DNA from: Streptomyces hoynatensis
Lineage (GTDB): Bacteria > Actinomycetota > Actinomycetes > Streptomycetales > Streptomycetaceae
Assembly: GCF_003626535.1 (NCBI RefSeq)
Contig: NZ_RBAL01000001.1
Span: forward strand, 124,001 to 188,000
Direction of reading: 5' to 3'
Length of the DNA stretch: 64,000 bases
The position numbers and the translations under genes were made by a program. Positions within the stretch are counted from its first letter, which is position 1, and the number at the start of each line of letters is the position of its first letter. The notes below the pieces were generated by a model. That model was given only the letters and a program-made list of their open reading frames with translations. It did no database searches and was not told where the DNA came from. Shown piece after piece: positions 47,148 through 55,310 of the stretch.

Positions 47148-47552
47148 ATGCCTCCAAAGGGCCGTACCGCAGGCGCCAAGAAGGTGCGCCGCAAGGAAAA
47201 GAAGAACGTCGCCCACGGGCACGCCCACATCAAGAGCACGTTCAACAACACCATCGTCTCGATCACCGACCCGAGCGGGAATGTGATCTCCTGGGCCTCG
47301 GCCGGCCACGTCGGCTTCAAGGGCTCGCGGAAGTCCACCCCGTTCGCCGCGCAGATGGCCGCGGAGAACGCCGCTCGCCGCGCGCAGGAGCACGGGATGC
47401 GCAAGGTCGACGTGTTCGTCAAGGGCCCCGGCTCCGGCCGGGAGACCGCGATCCGCTCGCTCCAGGCCACCGGCCTGGAGGTGGGCTCGATCCAGGACGT
47501 GACCCCGACCCCGCACAACGGCTGCCGCCCGCCCAAGCGCCGCCGCGTCTGA
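47148..47552 (+). CDS. rpsK: 30S ribosomal protein S11
   Basis: S11 (134 aa) lies in the 30S platform next to the mRNA exit. [20 protein letters not shown] and [15 protein letters not shown] are signature stretches. It follows rpsM by 68 bases and rpsD follows by 27. Confidence 0.98.
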   Translation: MPPKGRTAGAKKVRRKEKKNVAHGHAHIKSTFNNTIVSITDPSGNVISWASAGHVGFKGSRKSTPFAAQMAAENAARRAQEHGMRKVDVFVKGPGSGRETAIRSLQATGLEVGSIQDVTPTPHNGCRPPKRRRV

Positions 47553-47579
47553 CCAGGTGAAGTAGGAGACAAAGAGACA

Positions 47580-48206
47580 ATGGCGCGTTACACCGGGGCC
47601 GACTGCAAGCGTTGCCGTCGGGAGAAGCAGAAGCTCTTCCTCAAGGGAGCCAAGTGCGAGAGCGCTAAGTGCCCGATCGAGATCCGTCCTTACCCCCCGG
47701 GTGAGCACGGGCGCGGGCGCACCAAGGACAGCGAGTACCTGCTGCAGAAGCGCGAGAAGCAGAAGTGCGCGCGCATCTACGGCGTGCTGGAGAAGCAGTT
47801 CCGCGGGTACTACAACGAGGCGAACCGCCAGCAGGGCAAGACGGGTGAGAACCTGCTCCGCATCCTGGAGTCCCGCCTCGACAACGTGATCTACCGGGCC
47901 GGCTTCGCCAAGTCCCGCGACCACGCCAGGCAGCTCGTCCGGCACGGCCACATCCTGGTCAACGGCCGGAAGACCGACATCCCCTCGGCGCGGGTGGCGC
48001 CGAACGACATCGTCGAGGTCCGCGAGTCCTCCCGGAACCTGACCCCCTTCGAGGTGGCCAAGGCCGAGGCGGGCGACAAGACCGTGCCGGCCTGGCTCGA
48101 GGCCATTCCGTCGCGGCTGCGGGTTCTCGTCCACTCGCTGCCCGAGCGCCAGGTGATCGACACCCAGGTGCAGGAGCAGCTGATCGTCGAGCTCTACTCG
48201 AAGTAG
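47580..48206 (+). CDS. rpsD: 30S ribosomal protein S4, zinc-ligand (C+) type
   Basis: S4 (208 aa) starts 30S assembly, binds the 16S five-way junction and has a role in fidelity. The S4 RNA-binding domain reads [20 protein letters not shown]. The N-terminal zinc ligands Cys9, Cys12, Cys26 and Cys31 are all present. Location between rpsK and rpoA is the ancestral bacterial order. From memory, S. coelicolor instead encodes an S4 lacking these cysteines at a distant locus. A hairpin and tandem repeats follow before rpoA. Confidence 0.97.
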   Translation: MARYTGADCKRCRREKQKLFLKGAKCESAKCPIEIRPYPPGEHGRGRTKDSEYLLQKREKQKCARIYGVLEKQFRGYYNEANRQQGKTGENLLRILESRLDNVIYRAGFAKSRDHARQLVRHGHILVNGRKTDIPSARVAPNDIVEVRESSRNLTPFEVAKAEAGDKTVPAWLEAIPSRLRVLVHSLPERQVIDTQVQEQLIVELYSK

Positions 48207-48256
48207 GGGAGGGCGGGCCCGGGCGCGTCCCGGCGGCCCTCCGAGCCGATCTCGTC

Positions 48257-48306
48257 CGGGTGGGGCCGCGGAAGTCGCTTCTCGCGGGTTTTCGCGGCCC
48301 CACCCG
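48257..48306 (+). terminator. 14-bp-stem hairpin between rpsD and rpoA
   Basis: CGGGTGGGGCCGCG (48257-48270) and its exact complement (48293-48306) enclose a 22-base loop, 50 bases after rpsD. It may be a terminator or attenuator that lowers rpoA expression relative to ribosomal genes, or a processing site. Confidence 0.6.
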
Positions 48307-48317
48307 TACCCTTGATC

Positions 48318-48367
48318 TGAAGAACCCTGAAGAACCCGGAAGAACCCCGAAGAACCCTGAAGAACAT
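48318..48367 (+). repeat. Five 10-bp tandem repeats upstream of rpoA
   Basis: Five consecutive units of NGAAGAACCC (units start T, T, G, C, T), with the last ending AT instead of CC, 52 bases before the rpoA ATG. The period equals one DNA helical turn and the units are purine-rich. On the RNA they form an unstructured A-rich tract in an otherwise structured leader. Confidence 0.85.
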
Positions 48368-48418
48368 CGTCTGGCTCGGCATCAAATAGCGGGTGCCGAA
48401 GACTGGAGAATCCATCCC

Positions 48419-49441
48419 ATGCTGATCGCTCAGCGCCCCTCCCTCACCGAAGAGGTCGTCGACGAGTTCCGCTCCCGGTTCGTGATCGAGCCGCTGGAGC
48501 CGGGCTTCGGCTACACCCTCGGCAACTCCCTGCGGCGCACGCTGCTCTCCTCGATTCCCGGCGCCGCCGTGACCAGCATCCGCATCGACGGCGTGCTGCA
48601 CGAGTTCTCGACGGTGCCCGGCGTCAAGGAGGACGTCACCGACCTCATCCTCAACATCAAGCAGCTCGTCGTCTCCTCGGAGCACGACGAGCCCGTGGTG
48701 ATGTACCTGCGCAAGCAGGGCCCAGGGGTGGTGACCGCCGCGGACATCGCGCCGCCGGCGGGCGTCGAGGTGCACAACCCCGACCTGCTGCTCGCGACCC
48801 TGAACAACAAGGGCAAGCTGGAGATGGAGCTGACGGTCGAGCGTGGCCGCGGGTACGTCTCCGCCGTGCAGAACAAGCAGGTCGGCCAGGAGATCGGCCG
48901 GATTCCGGTCGACTCGATCTACAGCCCGGTGCTGAAGGTCACCTACAAGGTGGAGGCCACCCGCGTCGAGCAGCGCACCGACTTCGACAAGCTGATCGTC
49001 GACGTCGAGACCAAGGAGGCCATGCGGCCCAGGGACGCGATGGCCTCCGCGGGCAAGACCCTGGTCGAGCTGTTCGGCCTGGCGCGTGAGCTGAACGTCG
49101 ACGCCGAGGGCATCGACATGGGCCCCTCGCCGACGGACGCGGCGCTCGCCGCCGACCTGGCCCTGCCGATCGAGGAGCTGGAGCTGACCGTCCGCTCCTA
49201 CAACTGCCTCAAGCGCGAGGGCATCCACTCGGTGGGCGAGCTGGTGGCCCGTTCCGAGGCCGACCTCCTGGACATCAGGAACTTCGGCGCCAAGTCCATC
49301 GACGAGGTCAAGGCGAAGCTGGCCGGCATGGGCCTGGCCCTCAAGGACAGCCCGCCCGGATTCGACCCGACCACCGCGGCCGACGCGTTCGGCGCGGAGG
49401 ACGAGGGCGACACCGGTTTCGTCGAGACCGAGCAGTACTGA
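48419..49441 (+). CDS. rpoA: DNA-directed RNA polymerase alpha subunit
   Basis: Alpha subunit (340 aa): the N-terminal domain (1 to about 230) dimerises and nucleates core assembly ([20 protein letters not shown]). The C-terminal domain (about 245-310) binds UP elements and activators ([40 protein letters not shown]). A short acidic tail ends the protein. The ATG at 48419 matches the family; the frame is open 53 codons upstream through the tandem repeats but that part looks non-coding. rplQ follows after a 250-base gap. Confidence 0.99.
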   Translation: MLIAQRPSLTEEVVDEFRSRFVIEPLEPGFGYTLGNSLRRTLLSSIPGAAVTSIRIDGVLHEFSTVPGVKEDVTDLILNIKQLVVSSEHDEPVVMYLRKQGPGVVTAADIAPPAGVEVHNPDLLLATLNNKGKLEMELTVERGRGYVSAVQNKQVGQEIGRIPVDSIYSPVLKVTYKVEATRVEQRTDFDKLIVDVETKEAMRPRDAMASAGKTLVELFGLARELNVDAEGIDMGPSPTDAALAADLALPIEELELTVRSYNCLKREGIHSVGELVARSEADLLDIRNFGAKSIDEVKAKLAGMGLALKDSPPGFDPTTAADAFGAEDEGDTGFVETEQY

Positions 49442-49447
49442 TCGTTT

Positions 49448-49477
49448 CCGGGGCGGCTCCCGTGGGGGCCGCCCCGG
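49448..49477 (+). terminator. Hairpin after rpoA
   Basis: A perfect 10-bp stem, CCGGGGCGGC with GCCGCCCCGG, and a 10-base loop, 7 bases after the rpoA stop. The remaining gap to rplQ is very GC-rich and contains two near-copies of a CCGGTnCCTG..ACGGCCGG segment; no clear promoter is seen. Confidence 0.55.
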
Positions 49478-49691
49478 CGCGTGGGGCGCACGCCCACCGG
49501 CGGGCCCGGCCGCGAGGCCGCCCGGCCGGAGGGGCCGGCCCCACGGCGCCGGTGCCTGGTACGGCCGGCGCCGTTTCCCGCCTCGGGCGCCCGCGCGGCG
49601 CCGCGGGGCAGCCCCGCGGGGGAGGCCCCCCGGGGGACCAGCTGACACCGGTACCTGACACGGCCGGTGCGGATACCGACAGGAGAGAGAG

Positions 49692-50228
49692 ATGCCTACG
49701 CCCACCAAGGGCCGCAGGCTGGGCGGCAGCCCCGCCCACGAGCGGATTCTGCTGGCCAACCTGGCCACCGCGCTGTTCGAGCACGGGCGCATCACCACCA
49801 CCGTGGCCAAGGCCAGGCGGCTGCGCCCGGTGGCCGAGCGCCTGATCACCAAGGCGAAGAAGGGCGACCTGCACAACCGCCGCCAGGTGATGCAGACGAT
49901 CCGCGACAAGAGCGTCGTCCACACCCTGTTCACGGAGATCGGCCCCAAGTTCGCCAACCGGCCCGGCGGCTACACCCGCATCACCAAGATCGGGCCGCGC
50001 CGCGGCGACAACGCCCCGATGGCCGTGATCGAGCTCGTCGAGGCCCTCACGGTGCAGCAGGCGGCGGTCGGCGAGGCCGAGGCCGCCACCAGGCGGGCGG
50101 TGAAGGAGGCCGACCAGGCCAAGGCCGACGCCGCGGTCGAGGCGGCCGAGGTCAACGAGGAGGCCACCGAGTCGGCCGAGGAGACCGGCGGGAAGGCCGG
50201 CGAGGAGAACGGCGAGAAGGACGCCTGA
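49692..50228 (+). CDS. rplQ: 50S ribosomal protein L17
   Basis: L17 (178 aa) lies near the tunnel exit. [20 protein letters not shown] and [20 protein letters not shown] are conserved. The core ends near residue 120; an Ala/Glu-rich, coiled-coil-like acidic tail of about 55 residues is added, as in other Streptomyces. AGGAGAGAG precedes the ATG. It ends the alpha cluster with a strong terminator. Confidence 0.97.
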   Translation: MPTPTKGRRLGGSPAHERILLANLATALFEHGRITTTVAKARRLRPVAERLITKAKKGDLHNRRQVMQTIRDKSVVHTLFTEIGPKFANRPGGYTRITKIGPRRGDNAPMAVIELVEALTVQQAAVGEAEAATRRAVKEADQAKADAAVEAAEVNEEATESAEETGGKAGEENGEKDA

Positions 50229-50283
50229 GGCGTTCCGTTCCGCTCTGCTTCTTCTCCGTGGCTGCCCGCCAGGAAGCCCCCAG

Positions 50284-50333
50284 CGGCCGCGGCCCGTCTC
50301 CCCTTCGCGGGGGAGGCGGGCCGCGGCCGTTTC
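50284..50333 (+). terminator. Terminator after rplQ
   Basis: A 20-bp stem with one wobble (50284-50303 with 50310-50329), 6-base loop, then TTT. One of the strongest hairpins in the window, closing the ribosomal superoperon. Confidence 0.8.
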
Positions 50334-50352
50334 GCCATTGCGGTGAGAAATC

Positions 50353-50381
50353 TTGACGGCTGTCCGACTCGGTGCATTCAT
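50353..50381 (+). promoter_or_regulatory. Esterase promoter
   Basis: TTGACG (50353-50358), a 17-base spacer and ATTCAT (50376-50381). The -10 box abuts the CebR-type operator, so a bound repressor would cover the start site. Confidence 0.45.
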
Positions 50382-50386
50382 GTGTC

Positions 50387-50400
50387 TGGGAGCGCTCCCA
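50387..50400. promoter_or_regulatory. CebR-type operator
   Basis: TGGGAGCGCTCCCA is the exact 14-bp palindrome known as the target of CebR, the cello-oligosaccharide-responsive LacI-family repressor of Streptomyces cellulose-utilisation genes. It sits 42 bases before the start of a CBM2-bearing secreted esterase. Confidence 0.85.
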
Positions 50401-50406
50401 AACGAT

Positions 50407-50419
50407 CTGTTCCGAACAG
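50407..50419. promoter_or_regulatory. Second palindrome before the esterase
   Basis: CTGTTC-C-GAACAG, a perfect 13-bp inverted repeat between the CebR-type box and the Shine-Dalgarno AAAGGAG. It may bind another regulator; unassigned. Confidence 0.4.
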
Positions 50420-50441
50420 TTCACAAAGGAGCCACACGCAC

Positions 50442-51521
50442 ATGCGCCTCACTCGCCTGCCCGGCGCGGTCCTCGCGGCTCTGGCCGCGGTCGCCGCCCT
50501 CCTGCTCGGCCAGCCCCTGACCGCCGCTGCCGCCACCCCCGCCGCCGCTGCCGCCGACCCCGTACGCATCATGCCGCTCGGCGACTCCATCACCGGCTCG
50601 CCCGGCTGCTGGCGCGCGCTGCTGTGGAACCAGCTCCAGGACACCGGCTACGCGGACATCGACTTCGTCGGCACCCTCCCCGCGCAGGGTTGCGGCGTCG
50701 ACTACGACGGCGACAACGAGGGCCACGGCGGCTACCTGGCCACGAACATCGCCAACCAGAACCTGCTCCCCGGCTGGCTGTCCGCGACCTCGCCCGACGT
50801 CGTCCTGATGCACCTGGGCACCAACGACGTGTGGAGCAACATCGCGCCGGACACGATCCTGGCCGCGTTCACCACGCTGGTGAACCAGATGCGGGCGAAC
50901 AACCCGGACATGACGGTGCTGGTGGCCCAGATCATCCCGATGAACCCGAGCACCTGCGCCGAATGCGCCCAGCGCGCGGTCAACTTCAACGCCCGCATCC
51001 CGGCCTGGGCGGACGCGCTGAGCACCGCCGCCTCCCCGGTGCGCGTGGTGGACCAGTGGACCGGCTTCGACACGGCGACGGACACCTACGACGGCGTCCA
51101 CCCCAACGACGCGGGCAACGTGAAGATGGCGGCGCGCTGGTACGACGCCCTCACCCCGGTCCTCGACGGCCTCCCCACGGACCCCGGCGACCCCGATGAC
51201 CCCGGCGACCCGGGCACCGGCGCGGCCTGCACCGCGACCACCCGCACCATCGGCTCCTGGAACGGCGGCTGGCAGGGCGAGGTGACGGTGACCAACAGCG
51301 GCTCCTCGGCCCTCTCCGGCTGGCGGGTCACCTTCGTGCTGCCGAGCGGGGTGACGGTGAGCCAGGTGTGGAACGGCACCTACGACGCGACGGCGGGCAC
51401 CGTCACCAACGCGGCCTGGAACGGCGGCCTCGCCCCCGGCGCGACCGCCGCCTTCGGCTACATCGCCGCGTCCCCGGCGGGCACCCCCGCCGGCCTGACG
51501 GCGAGCTGCGCCGCGGCCTGA
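50442..51521 (+). CDS. Secreted SGNH esterase with C-terminal CBM2
   Basis: A 359-residue exported hydrolase. The signal peptide spans about residues 1-38 (basic start, long hydrophobic Ala/Leu core, AAA-type cleavage). The SGNH domain has block I IMPLGDSITGSPGCWRAL with Ser49, block III HLGTNDVW (Asn128) and block V Asp217/His220 in DGVHPND. A Pro/Gly/Asp linker (about 245-262) joins a family 2 cellulose-binding module with flanking cysteines, WNGGWQGEVTVTNSG and SQVWNGTYDATAG. It resembles family CE3 acetyl xylan esterases and likely deacetylates hemicellulose while bound to cellulose. The CebR-type operator supports induction by cello-oligosaccharides. ATG at 50442 follows AAAGGAG. Confidence 0.92.
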   Translation: MRLTRLPGAVLAALAAVAALLLGQPLTAAAATPAAAAADPVRIMPLGDSITGSPGCWRALLWNQLQDTGYADIDFVGTLPAQGCGVDYDGDNEGHGGYLATNIANQNLLPGWLSATSPDVVLMHLGTNDVWSNIAPDTILAAFTTLVNQMRANNPDMTVLVAQIIPMNPSTCAECAQRAVNFNARIPAWADALSTAASPVRVVDQWTGFDTATDTYDGVHPNDAGNVKMAARWYDALTPVLDGLPTDPGDPDDPGDPGTGAACTATTRTIGSWNGGWQGEVTVTNSGSSALSGWRVTFVLPSGVTVSQVWNGTYDATAGTVTNAAWNGGLAPGATAAFGYIAASPAGTPAGLTASCAAA

Positions 51522-51654
51522 GCCCGCGCCTCCCCACCCCGGGACACCCGATGCCCGCCCTCCCGTCCTCCAGGGTGGGCATCGGGCCGGGGGCGGCGTT
51601 CCAGGGAGTGCTGCACCCGGGAACGGGCGCGCCAGGGCGCCTACCCTCGGTGGT

Positions 51655-52506
51655 ATGGCCACTTCACCGCTCGGGGAGTACCTGAGCAGCAGACGGGCGT
51701 GCGTCACCCCGGGCGAGGCCGGGCTTCCCGCGGGCGGTCACCGGCGGGTGCCGGGGCTGCGCCGCGAGGAGGTTGCCCTGCTGGCCGGGGTGAGCGTGGA
51801 CTACTACGCGCGCCTGGAGCAGGGCCGCGAACGGGCCCCCTCGGCCCAGGTGCTGGACGCGCTGGCCGCGGCGCTGCGGCTGGACGAGGACGGGCACCGG
51901 CACCTGTTCCGGATGGCGGGGGTCGCCCCGCGCCCCTGGGCCGCCCCGGCGAGCGATCGGGTCGACCCCGGCCTGCGGCAACTGCTGGACGCCTGGCCGG
52001 ACAATCCGGCGCTCGTCTACAACCGGGCCTACGACGTGCTCGCCGCCAACGCCCTCGGGGACGCCCTCTTCGGCGGCTGGCCGCGGTCGCGGAACCTGAT
52101 GGAGGTCGTCTTCTGCGACCCGGGCGCCCGCACCTTCTACCGGGACTGGCCCGAGGTCGCGCGGAACTCGGTGGCCGGCTTCCGCCTCCACCACGGCGAG
52201 GCCCCGGGCGCCCCCCGCCTGCGGCGGGTCCTCGCCCGGCTGCTCGCGGAAAGCCCGGAGTTCGCCGAGCTGTGGGCGCGGCACGACGCCCGGGGCAAGG
52301 CCCTGGAGCGCAAGCGGTTCCGCCACCCCGAGGTGGGCCCGCTCACCCTGACCATGCAGACCTTCGACGTGCGGTCCTCCCCGGGCCAGGAGCTGGTCGT
52401 CTACCAGGCCGAGCCCGGCACCGACAGCGCCCGCGCCCTCGCCCTCCTGGGCACCCTCAGCGCAACGCGGCGCCCCGGGGCACCCCAGCGCCACGGGGCG
52501 CCGTAA
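51655..52506 (+). CDS. XRE-family regulator with MmyB-like sensor domain
   Basis: A 283-residue transcription factor of the same type as the one at 2568-3500. The helix-turn-helix lies in about residues 5-75 (LRREEVALLAGVSVDYYARL, EQGRERAPSAQVLDALA). The MmyB-like part contains NPALVYNRAYDVLAANALGD and HPEVGPLTLTMQTFDV. ATG at 51655, leader short. No divergent oxidoreductase is next to it, so its target is unclear; it might be a distant locus. A 10-bp-stem hairpin overlaps its last codons. Confidence 0.87.
   Translation: MATSPLGEYLSSRRACVTPGEAGLPAGGHRRVPGLRREEVALLAGVSVDYYARLEQGRERAPSAQVLDALAAALRLDEDGHRHLFRMAGVAPRPWAAPASDRVDPGLRQLLDAWPDNPALVYNRAYDVLAANALGDALFGGWPRSRNLMEVVFCDPGARTFYRDWPEVARNSVAGFRLHHGEAPGAPRLRRVLARLLAESPEFAELWARHDARGKALERKRFRHPEVGPLTLTMQTFDVRSSPGQELVVYQAEPGTDSARALALLGTLSATRRPGAPQRHGAP
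52468..52503 (+). terminator. Hairpin at the end of the XRE gene
   Basis: CGGCGCCCCG (52468-52477) pairs exactly with CGGGGCGCCG (52494-52503), ending at the base before the TAA stop. It could serve as terminator for this gene and for the converging cassette. A 16-bp tandem duplication (52512-52543) follows; otherwise the gap to 52611 holds nothing recognised. Confidence 0.45.
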
Positions 52507-52611
52507 CGGACGGGGCGCGGTGGCGGCGGGGCGCGGTGGCGGCACGGTGCGCGGGGAAGCGGCGTTCGCCGTCGGACGGTTGACCCGCCCGCGGCCCCGG
52601 GGCCGGACGGC

Positions 52612-52626
52612 GGCCGGGCCGTGGCC
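52612..52626 (+). repeat. 15-bp direct repeat, left flank of the DUF262 cassette
   Basis: GGCCGGGCCGTGGCC occurs here and again at 55311-55325 in the same orientation, just outside the three cassette genes. It may be a trace of insertion or a chance GC-rich match. Confidence 0.4.
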
Positions 52627-52641
52627 ACGGCACAGCAGCCG

Positions 52642-52943
52642 TCAGGTGTCCAGATGGTCGACGAAGATGCCCACCAGTACCCGACCGCCCAGGCGCTGCT
52701 CGGGCAGCGAGAAGTGAATGCGATCGTGGAGGTGTACAGAAAGTCCCAGAGCGCGCAGCCGTCGAGGCACTCCTGCTGGTCCCACCACTCAGCCTTTGCC
52801 ACGGCTCGCTCGGTGAGGATGGCCGCCAGGGCATCGTTGAACTCGTCGAATGACGCGGTCAATCGTTCCGGGGCCGTGCCCCTGAAGTCGAAGCTCGTGT
52901 CGTCGACGAGCACCCGGAAGCGCTCAGCGTCGGCGTCGGGCAC
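52642..52943 (-). pseudogene. Small third gene of the DUF262 cassette, frameshifted
   Basis: A GTG at 52943, overlapping the ATPase gene by 20 bases, opens a plausible protein: PDADAERFRVLVDDTSFDF.. DEFNDALAAIL..WWDQQECLDGCALWDF. From about 52740 the sensible sequence continues in another frame as SVHLHDRIHFSLPEQRLGGR and ends VLVGIFVDHLDT at a TGA (52642-52644). Adding one T to the TTT at 52740-52742 (read on this strand) joins them into a 100-residue protein. Without that base the frame runs on into Arg/Pro-rich nonsense. It is either a recent pseudogene, a sequencing error, or an expressed shifted frame. No family recognised. Confidence 0.55.
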
Positions 52944-54042
52944 GCGCCAGCCTCCCCAGGTCGGCCTCGATCTGGTCGAAGAATCCCTCGGGCCAGTGCC
53001 GCAGTTCCCCTCGCTCGTTGAGTTCGATGGACAGCGGATCTCCCTGGCCGAAGTAGTGAACGAGGGCGTCGTTCGCCCGCAGGGTCTCCTCCTCGGCAAC
53101 GGCCAGGCGGGCGCCGTTCAGCACGTGGTCGCTGTGTGTCTCGACGATCACCTGTACGCCGCTGCCCGCCACCCTGGCGAGGAAGCGGCCCATCCTGGAC
53201 TGTCCGGCGGGGTGCAGGTGCGCCTCCGGGTTTTCCACGATCAGGACGTCACCGGGTTCGGTCATCAGTCCCGCGACGATGACGGGCAGCGCATAGGAGA
53301 CGCCGAAACCGGTGTTGGCCGGGCGGATCACCTCCCCGTACGGCCCCGGGTCCTGGAAGCGGATGGTGCTGGCGGCGATGCCGGGCGCCCACTGGGCGGT
53401 GATGCGGAGCGGGCGGATGATGTGCGACGCCCACGCCTCGGCCTGCGACCGCAGGAGCGGCACCTCGGCCTCCGGGTACAGGAGCGGCTCGCGTACCGCC
53501 AGCCGCCGGGTGGTCAGGCGTTCCTGCCGCAGCGCGAGGACCTGGGCGGTGTGCTCGCCCTGCACGCCCACGCCGAGGTCGTCGGGTGGAATCGCCGAGA
53601 CGGAGAGCAGGTCGCGGGGCCCGAGTCGTTCCGCGCAGAGATAGGTGAAGCCGGAACCCGGCCGGTCGAGCCCGGGCGGAGGCTCCGCGGGTGCCGAGGC
53701 GATCGAGAGGTGCAGGGCCCGCGCGTCCGGAACACCGAAGCGGTACTCCCAGCTTCCCCCTGCCTCTTCTCCCCCGCCTGCGGTGAGCCGTACGGCGAGT
53801 TCGGGGCGCTCGGCATTCGGATGCAGGAGTTCCTGAGCCTCTCCGAGCGCCAAACCGTAGGGGCCGTTGAGTTCGATCGTGCGGGCGCCGGGCGAGGCGG
53901 CGGCCTGGCGGGCGAGCAGCACGGCCTGGAGCACCGTGCTCTTCCCCGCGCCGTTGAGCCCCGTGAGGACGGTGAGTGGGCGCAGTGCGAAGTCGGCGTG
54001 CGCGAAGCACTTGAAGTGGCGGATGCCCAGGGAGGTGATCAC
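52924..54042 (-). CDS. OLD-like AAA ATPase with DUF3696
   Basis: A 372-residue SMC/OLD-type ATPase. Walker A is GLNGAGKST (28-36), a signature-like NTGFGVSYALPV is at 243-254, Walker B with the catalytic Glu is VLIVENPEAHLHP (266-278), and the following ETHSDHVLNG is at 301-310. The end WPEGFFDQ (350-357) marks DUF3696. No TOPRIM nuclease domain is present. Such ATPases drive several phage-defence modules together with a nuclease partner. The GTG start overlaps the DUF262 stop by four bases (GTGA), so the two proteins are coupled and probably act as a complex. The target is unknown. Confidence 0.88.
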   Translation of the reverse strand: MITSLGIRHFKCFAHADFALRPLTVLTGLNGAGKSTVLQAVLLARQAAASPGARTIELNGPYGLALGEAQELLHPNAERPELAVRLTAGGGEEAGGSWEYRFGVPDARALHLSIASAPAEPPPGLDRPGSGFTYLCAERLGPRDLLSVSAIPPDDLGVGVQGEHTAQVLALRQERLTTRRLAVREPLLYPEAEVPLLRSQAEAWASHIIRPLRITAQWAPGIAASTIRFQDPGPYGEVIRPANTGFGVSYALPVIVAGLMTEPGDVLIVENPEAHLHPAGQSRMGRFLARVAGSGVQVIVETHSDHVLNGARLAVAEEETLRANDALVHYFGQGDPLSIELNERGELRHWPEGFFDQIEADLGRLARARRRR

Positions 54043-55208
54043 AGACCCGCCCGGGCGTCCTCGGCGGCGGCCTCGAACCGGTAGCGGACCCTGCGTGCGT
54101 CTCCGGTGGAGGCCGTGATCGCCTCCAGGTAGCGGAAGTCTTCCGTCATGCGGCGCCGGGCGGCGTGCACGATGGCTTCCCGGCGTCGCTCAAGGTCTGC
54201 CGCCTCGTAGAGGGTCAGGGCCACCGACCAGCTTTCGAAGAGGGCCCGGTTGATCGGGTTCCGTGCCTCGGTGCCCTCGGGCCACTTGCGGAAGGCGTAC
54301 TCGCCGAAGAGCAGGAAGGCGTTGGTCATGGCCGTGCGGAAATCCGCGTACAGGGACTCGACCTTCTCGTCGGGCACCTCTTCGGGGCGGTCGAGCATGC
54401 CGGTCACGCGCTCCAAAAAGCTGTCGATCGCCGGTTTCTCCAGATAGGCATCCACGCCTTGCAGCCAGAAGGCCGAAAAGCGCAGAGCCATTTCCCGGTC
54501 GTTCATTCGGATGTGGCCGCCGAGGTTGTTGGTCGCGGTGTTGAACTCCGGCATCGAGGTCATGCGTTTGAGGATCTCGCGACTGCGCTTCTTGCTCATG
54601 CAGTGCCTGATTTCCTGTGCGTTCAACGGGGTGCCGCCCGTGTTGATGCGTTTGAAGATGTCATACATGACTTCGGTGGGCGTCGCCGGGTCGATGACGT
54701 TCACCACGAGCTGGGCGTTGTAGATCCGGCGCTGCCACTGGACCGGCAGGTCCCCGAAGCCGCTGTTCTCCTGGTCCAGGTATTCGAGGCCCTTGAGCCG
54801 GAAGCTGTCTCCGCCGCCGCGCACGAAGGCGTGCAGGGTGGAAAGACGTTGCAGGCCGTCGACGACGCGGAAGCGCCCCTCGCTGTCCTCGGCGAAGTAG
54901 AAGGCCGGCAGCGGGATCTGGAGGAGCAGGGACTCGACGAGACGGGATTTCTGCTCCGGCTTCCAGACCTTCCCGCGCTGAAAGTCAGGTGCCAGTTCCA
55001 AAGACGCTTCGTCGATCATGTCCAGGATGTTGCGCAGCGAGAATGTGCTGGTGGACACCCTGATCTGGGCCGGGTCCCATGGTTTGGCAATCACCGGCTC
55101 CGGCGCGGAGGCCGCCGGATCTTCCCGCTCGATCTCGATGCCGGTTGTCTTGCCGTCGAAGACGTCCTCGACGACCTCGGGTGCTTCCTGCGCGTCTGCC
55201 GCCGTCAT
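54039..55208 (-). CDS. DUF262 (ParB/GmrS-fold) protein
   Basis: A 389-residue protein with the DUF262 fold seen in GmrSD and SspE restriction-type defence enzymes. The core motifs are DFQRGKVW (75-82), VVDGLQRLST (115-124, where most relatives have DGQQR) and FKRINTGGTPLNAQE (185-199). The C-terminal half is helical; the HNH-type DUF1524 nuclease domain of GmrSD is absent. Residues 1-45 are acidic and probably disordered. It heads a three-gene operon with an OLD-like ATPase, suggesting NTP-driven DNA targeting. Base composition is less GC-rich than the neighbouring core genes. ATG at 55208. Confidence 0.88.
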   Translation of the reverse strand: MTAADAQEAPEVVEDVFDGKTTGIEIEREDPAASAPEPVIAKPWDPAQIRVSTSTFSLRNILDMIDEASLELAPDFQRGKVWKPEQKSRLVESLLLQIPLPAFYFAEDSEGRFRVVDGLQRLSTLHAFVRGGGDSFRLKGLEYLDQENSGFGDLPVQWQRRIYNAQLVVNVIDPATPTEVMYDIFKRINTGGTPLNAQEIRHCMSKKRSREILKRMTSMPEFNTATNNLGGHIRMNDREMALRFSAFWLQGVDAYLEKPAIDSFLERVTGMLDRPEEVPDEKVESLYADFRTAMTNAFLLFGEYAFRKWPEGTEARNPINRALFESWSVALTLYEAADLERRREAIVHAARRRMTEDFRYLEAITASTGDARRVRYRFEAAAEDARAGL

Positions 55209-55310
55209 GACGCGATCCTGTCGACGGGCAGCCTTCGCCTTCCGTGGGCGTATGAGGCGATACGGGCGGCGCGGCCACGGCGATACGGGAGGTGCGGCCC
55301 GGGAGCGGAA

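Noticed and set aside
48318..48367. CRISPR-like array upstream of rpoA
   Set aside because: Units are 10 bp with no spacers and no cas genes are nearby.
48260..48418. In-frame N-terminal extension of RpoA through the tandem repeats
   Set aside because: It would add 53 unconserved residues, including the 10-bp repeats; the ATG at 48419 matches alpha subunits exactly.
52512..52543. 16-bp tandem duplication (GGGGCGCGGTGGCGGC twice)
   Set aside because: Real but very GC-rich and simple, with no link to a gene or mobile element; probably slippage.
52924..55208. Restriction-modification system
   Set aside because: No methyltransferase or target-recognition gene lies in or beside the cassette.
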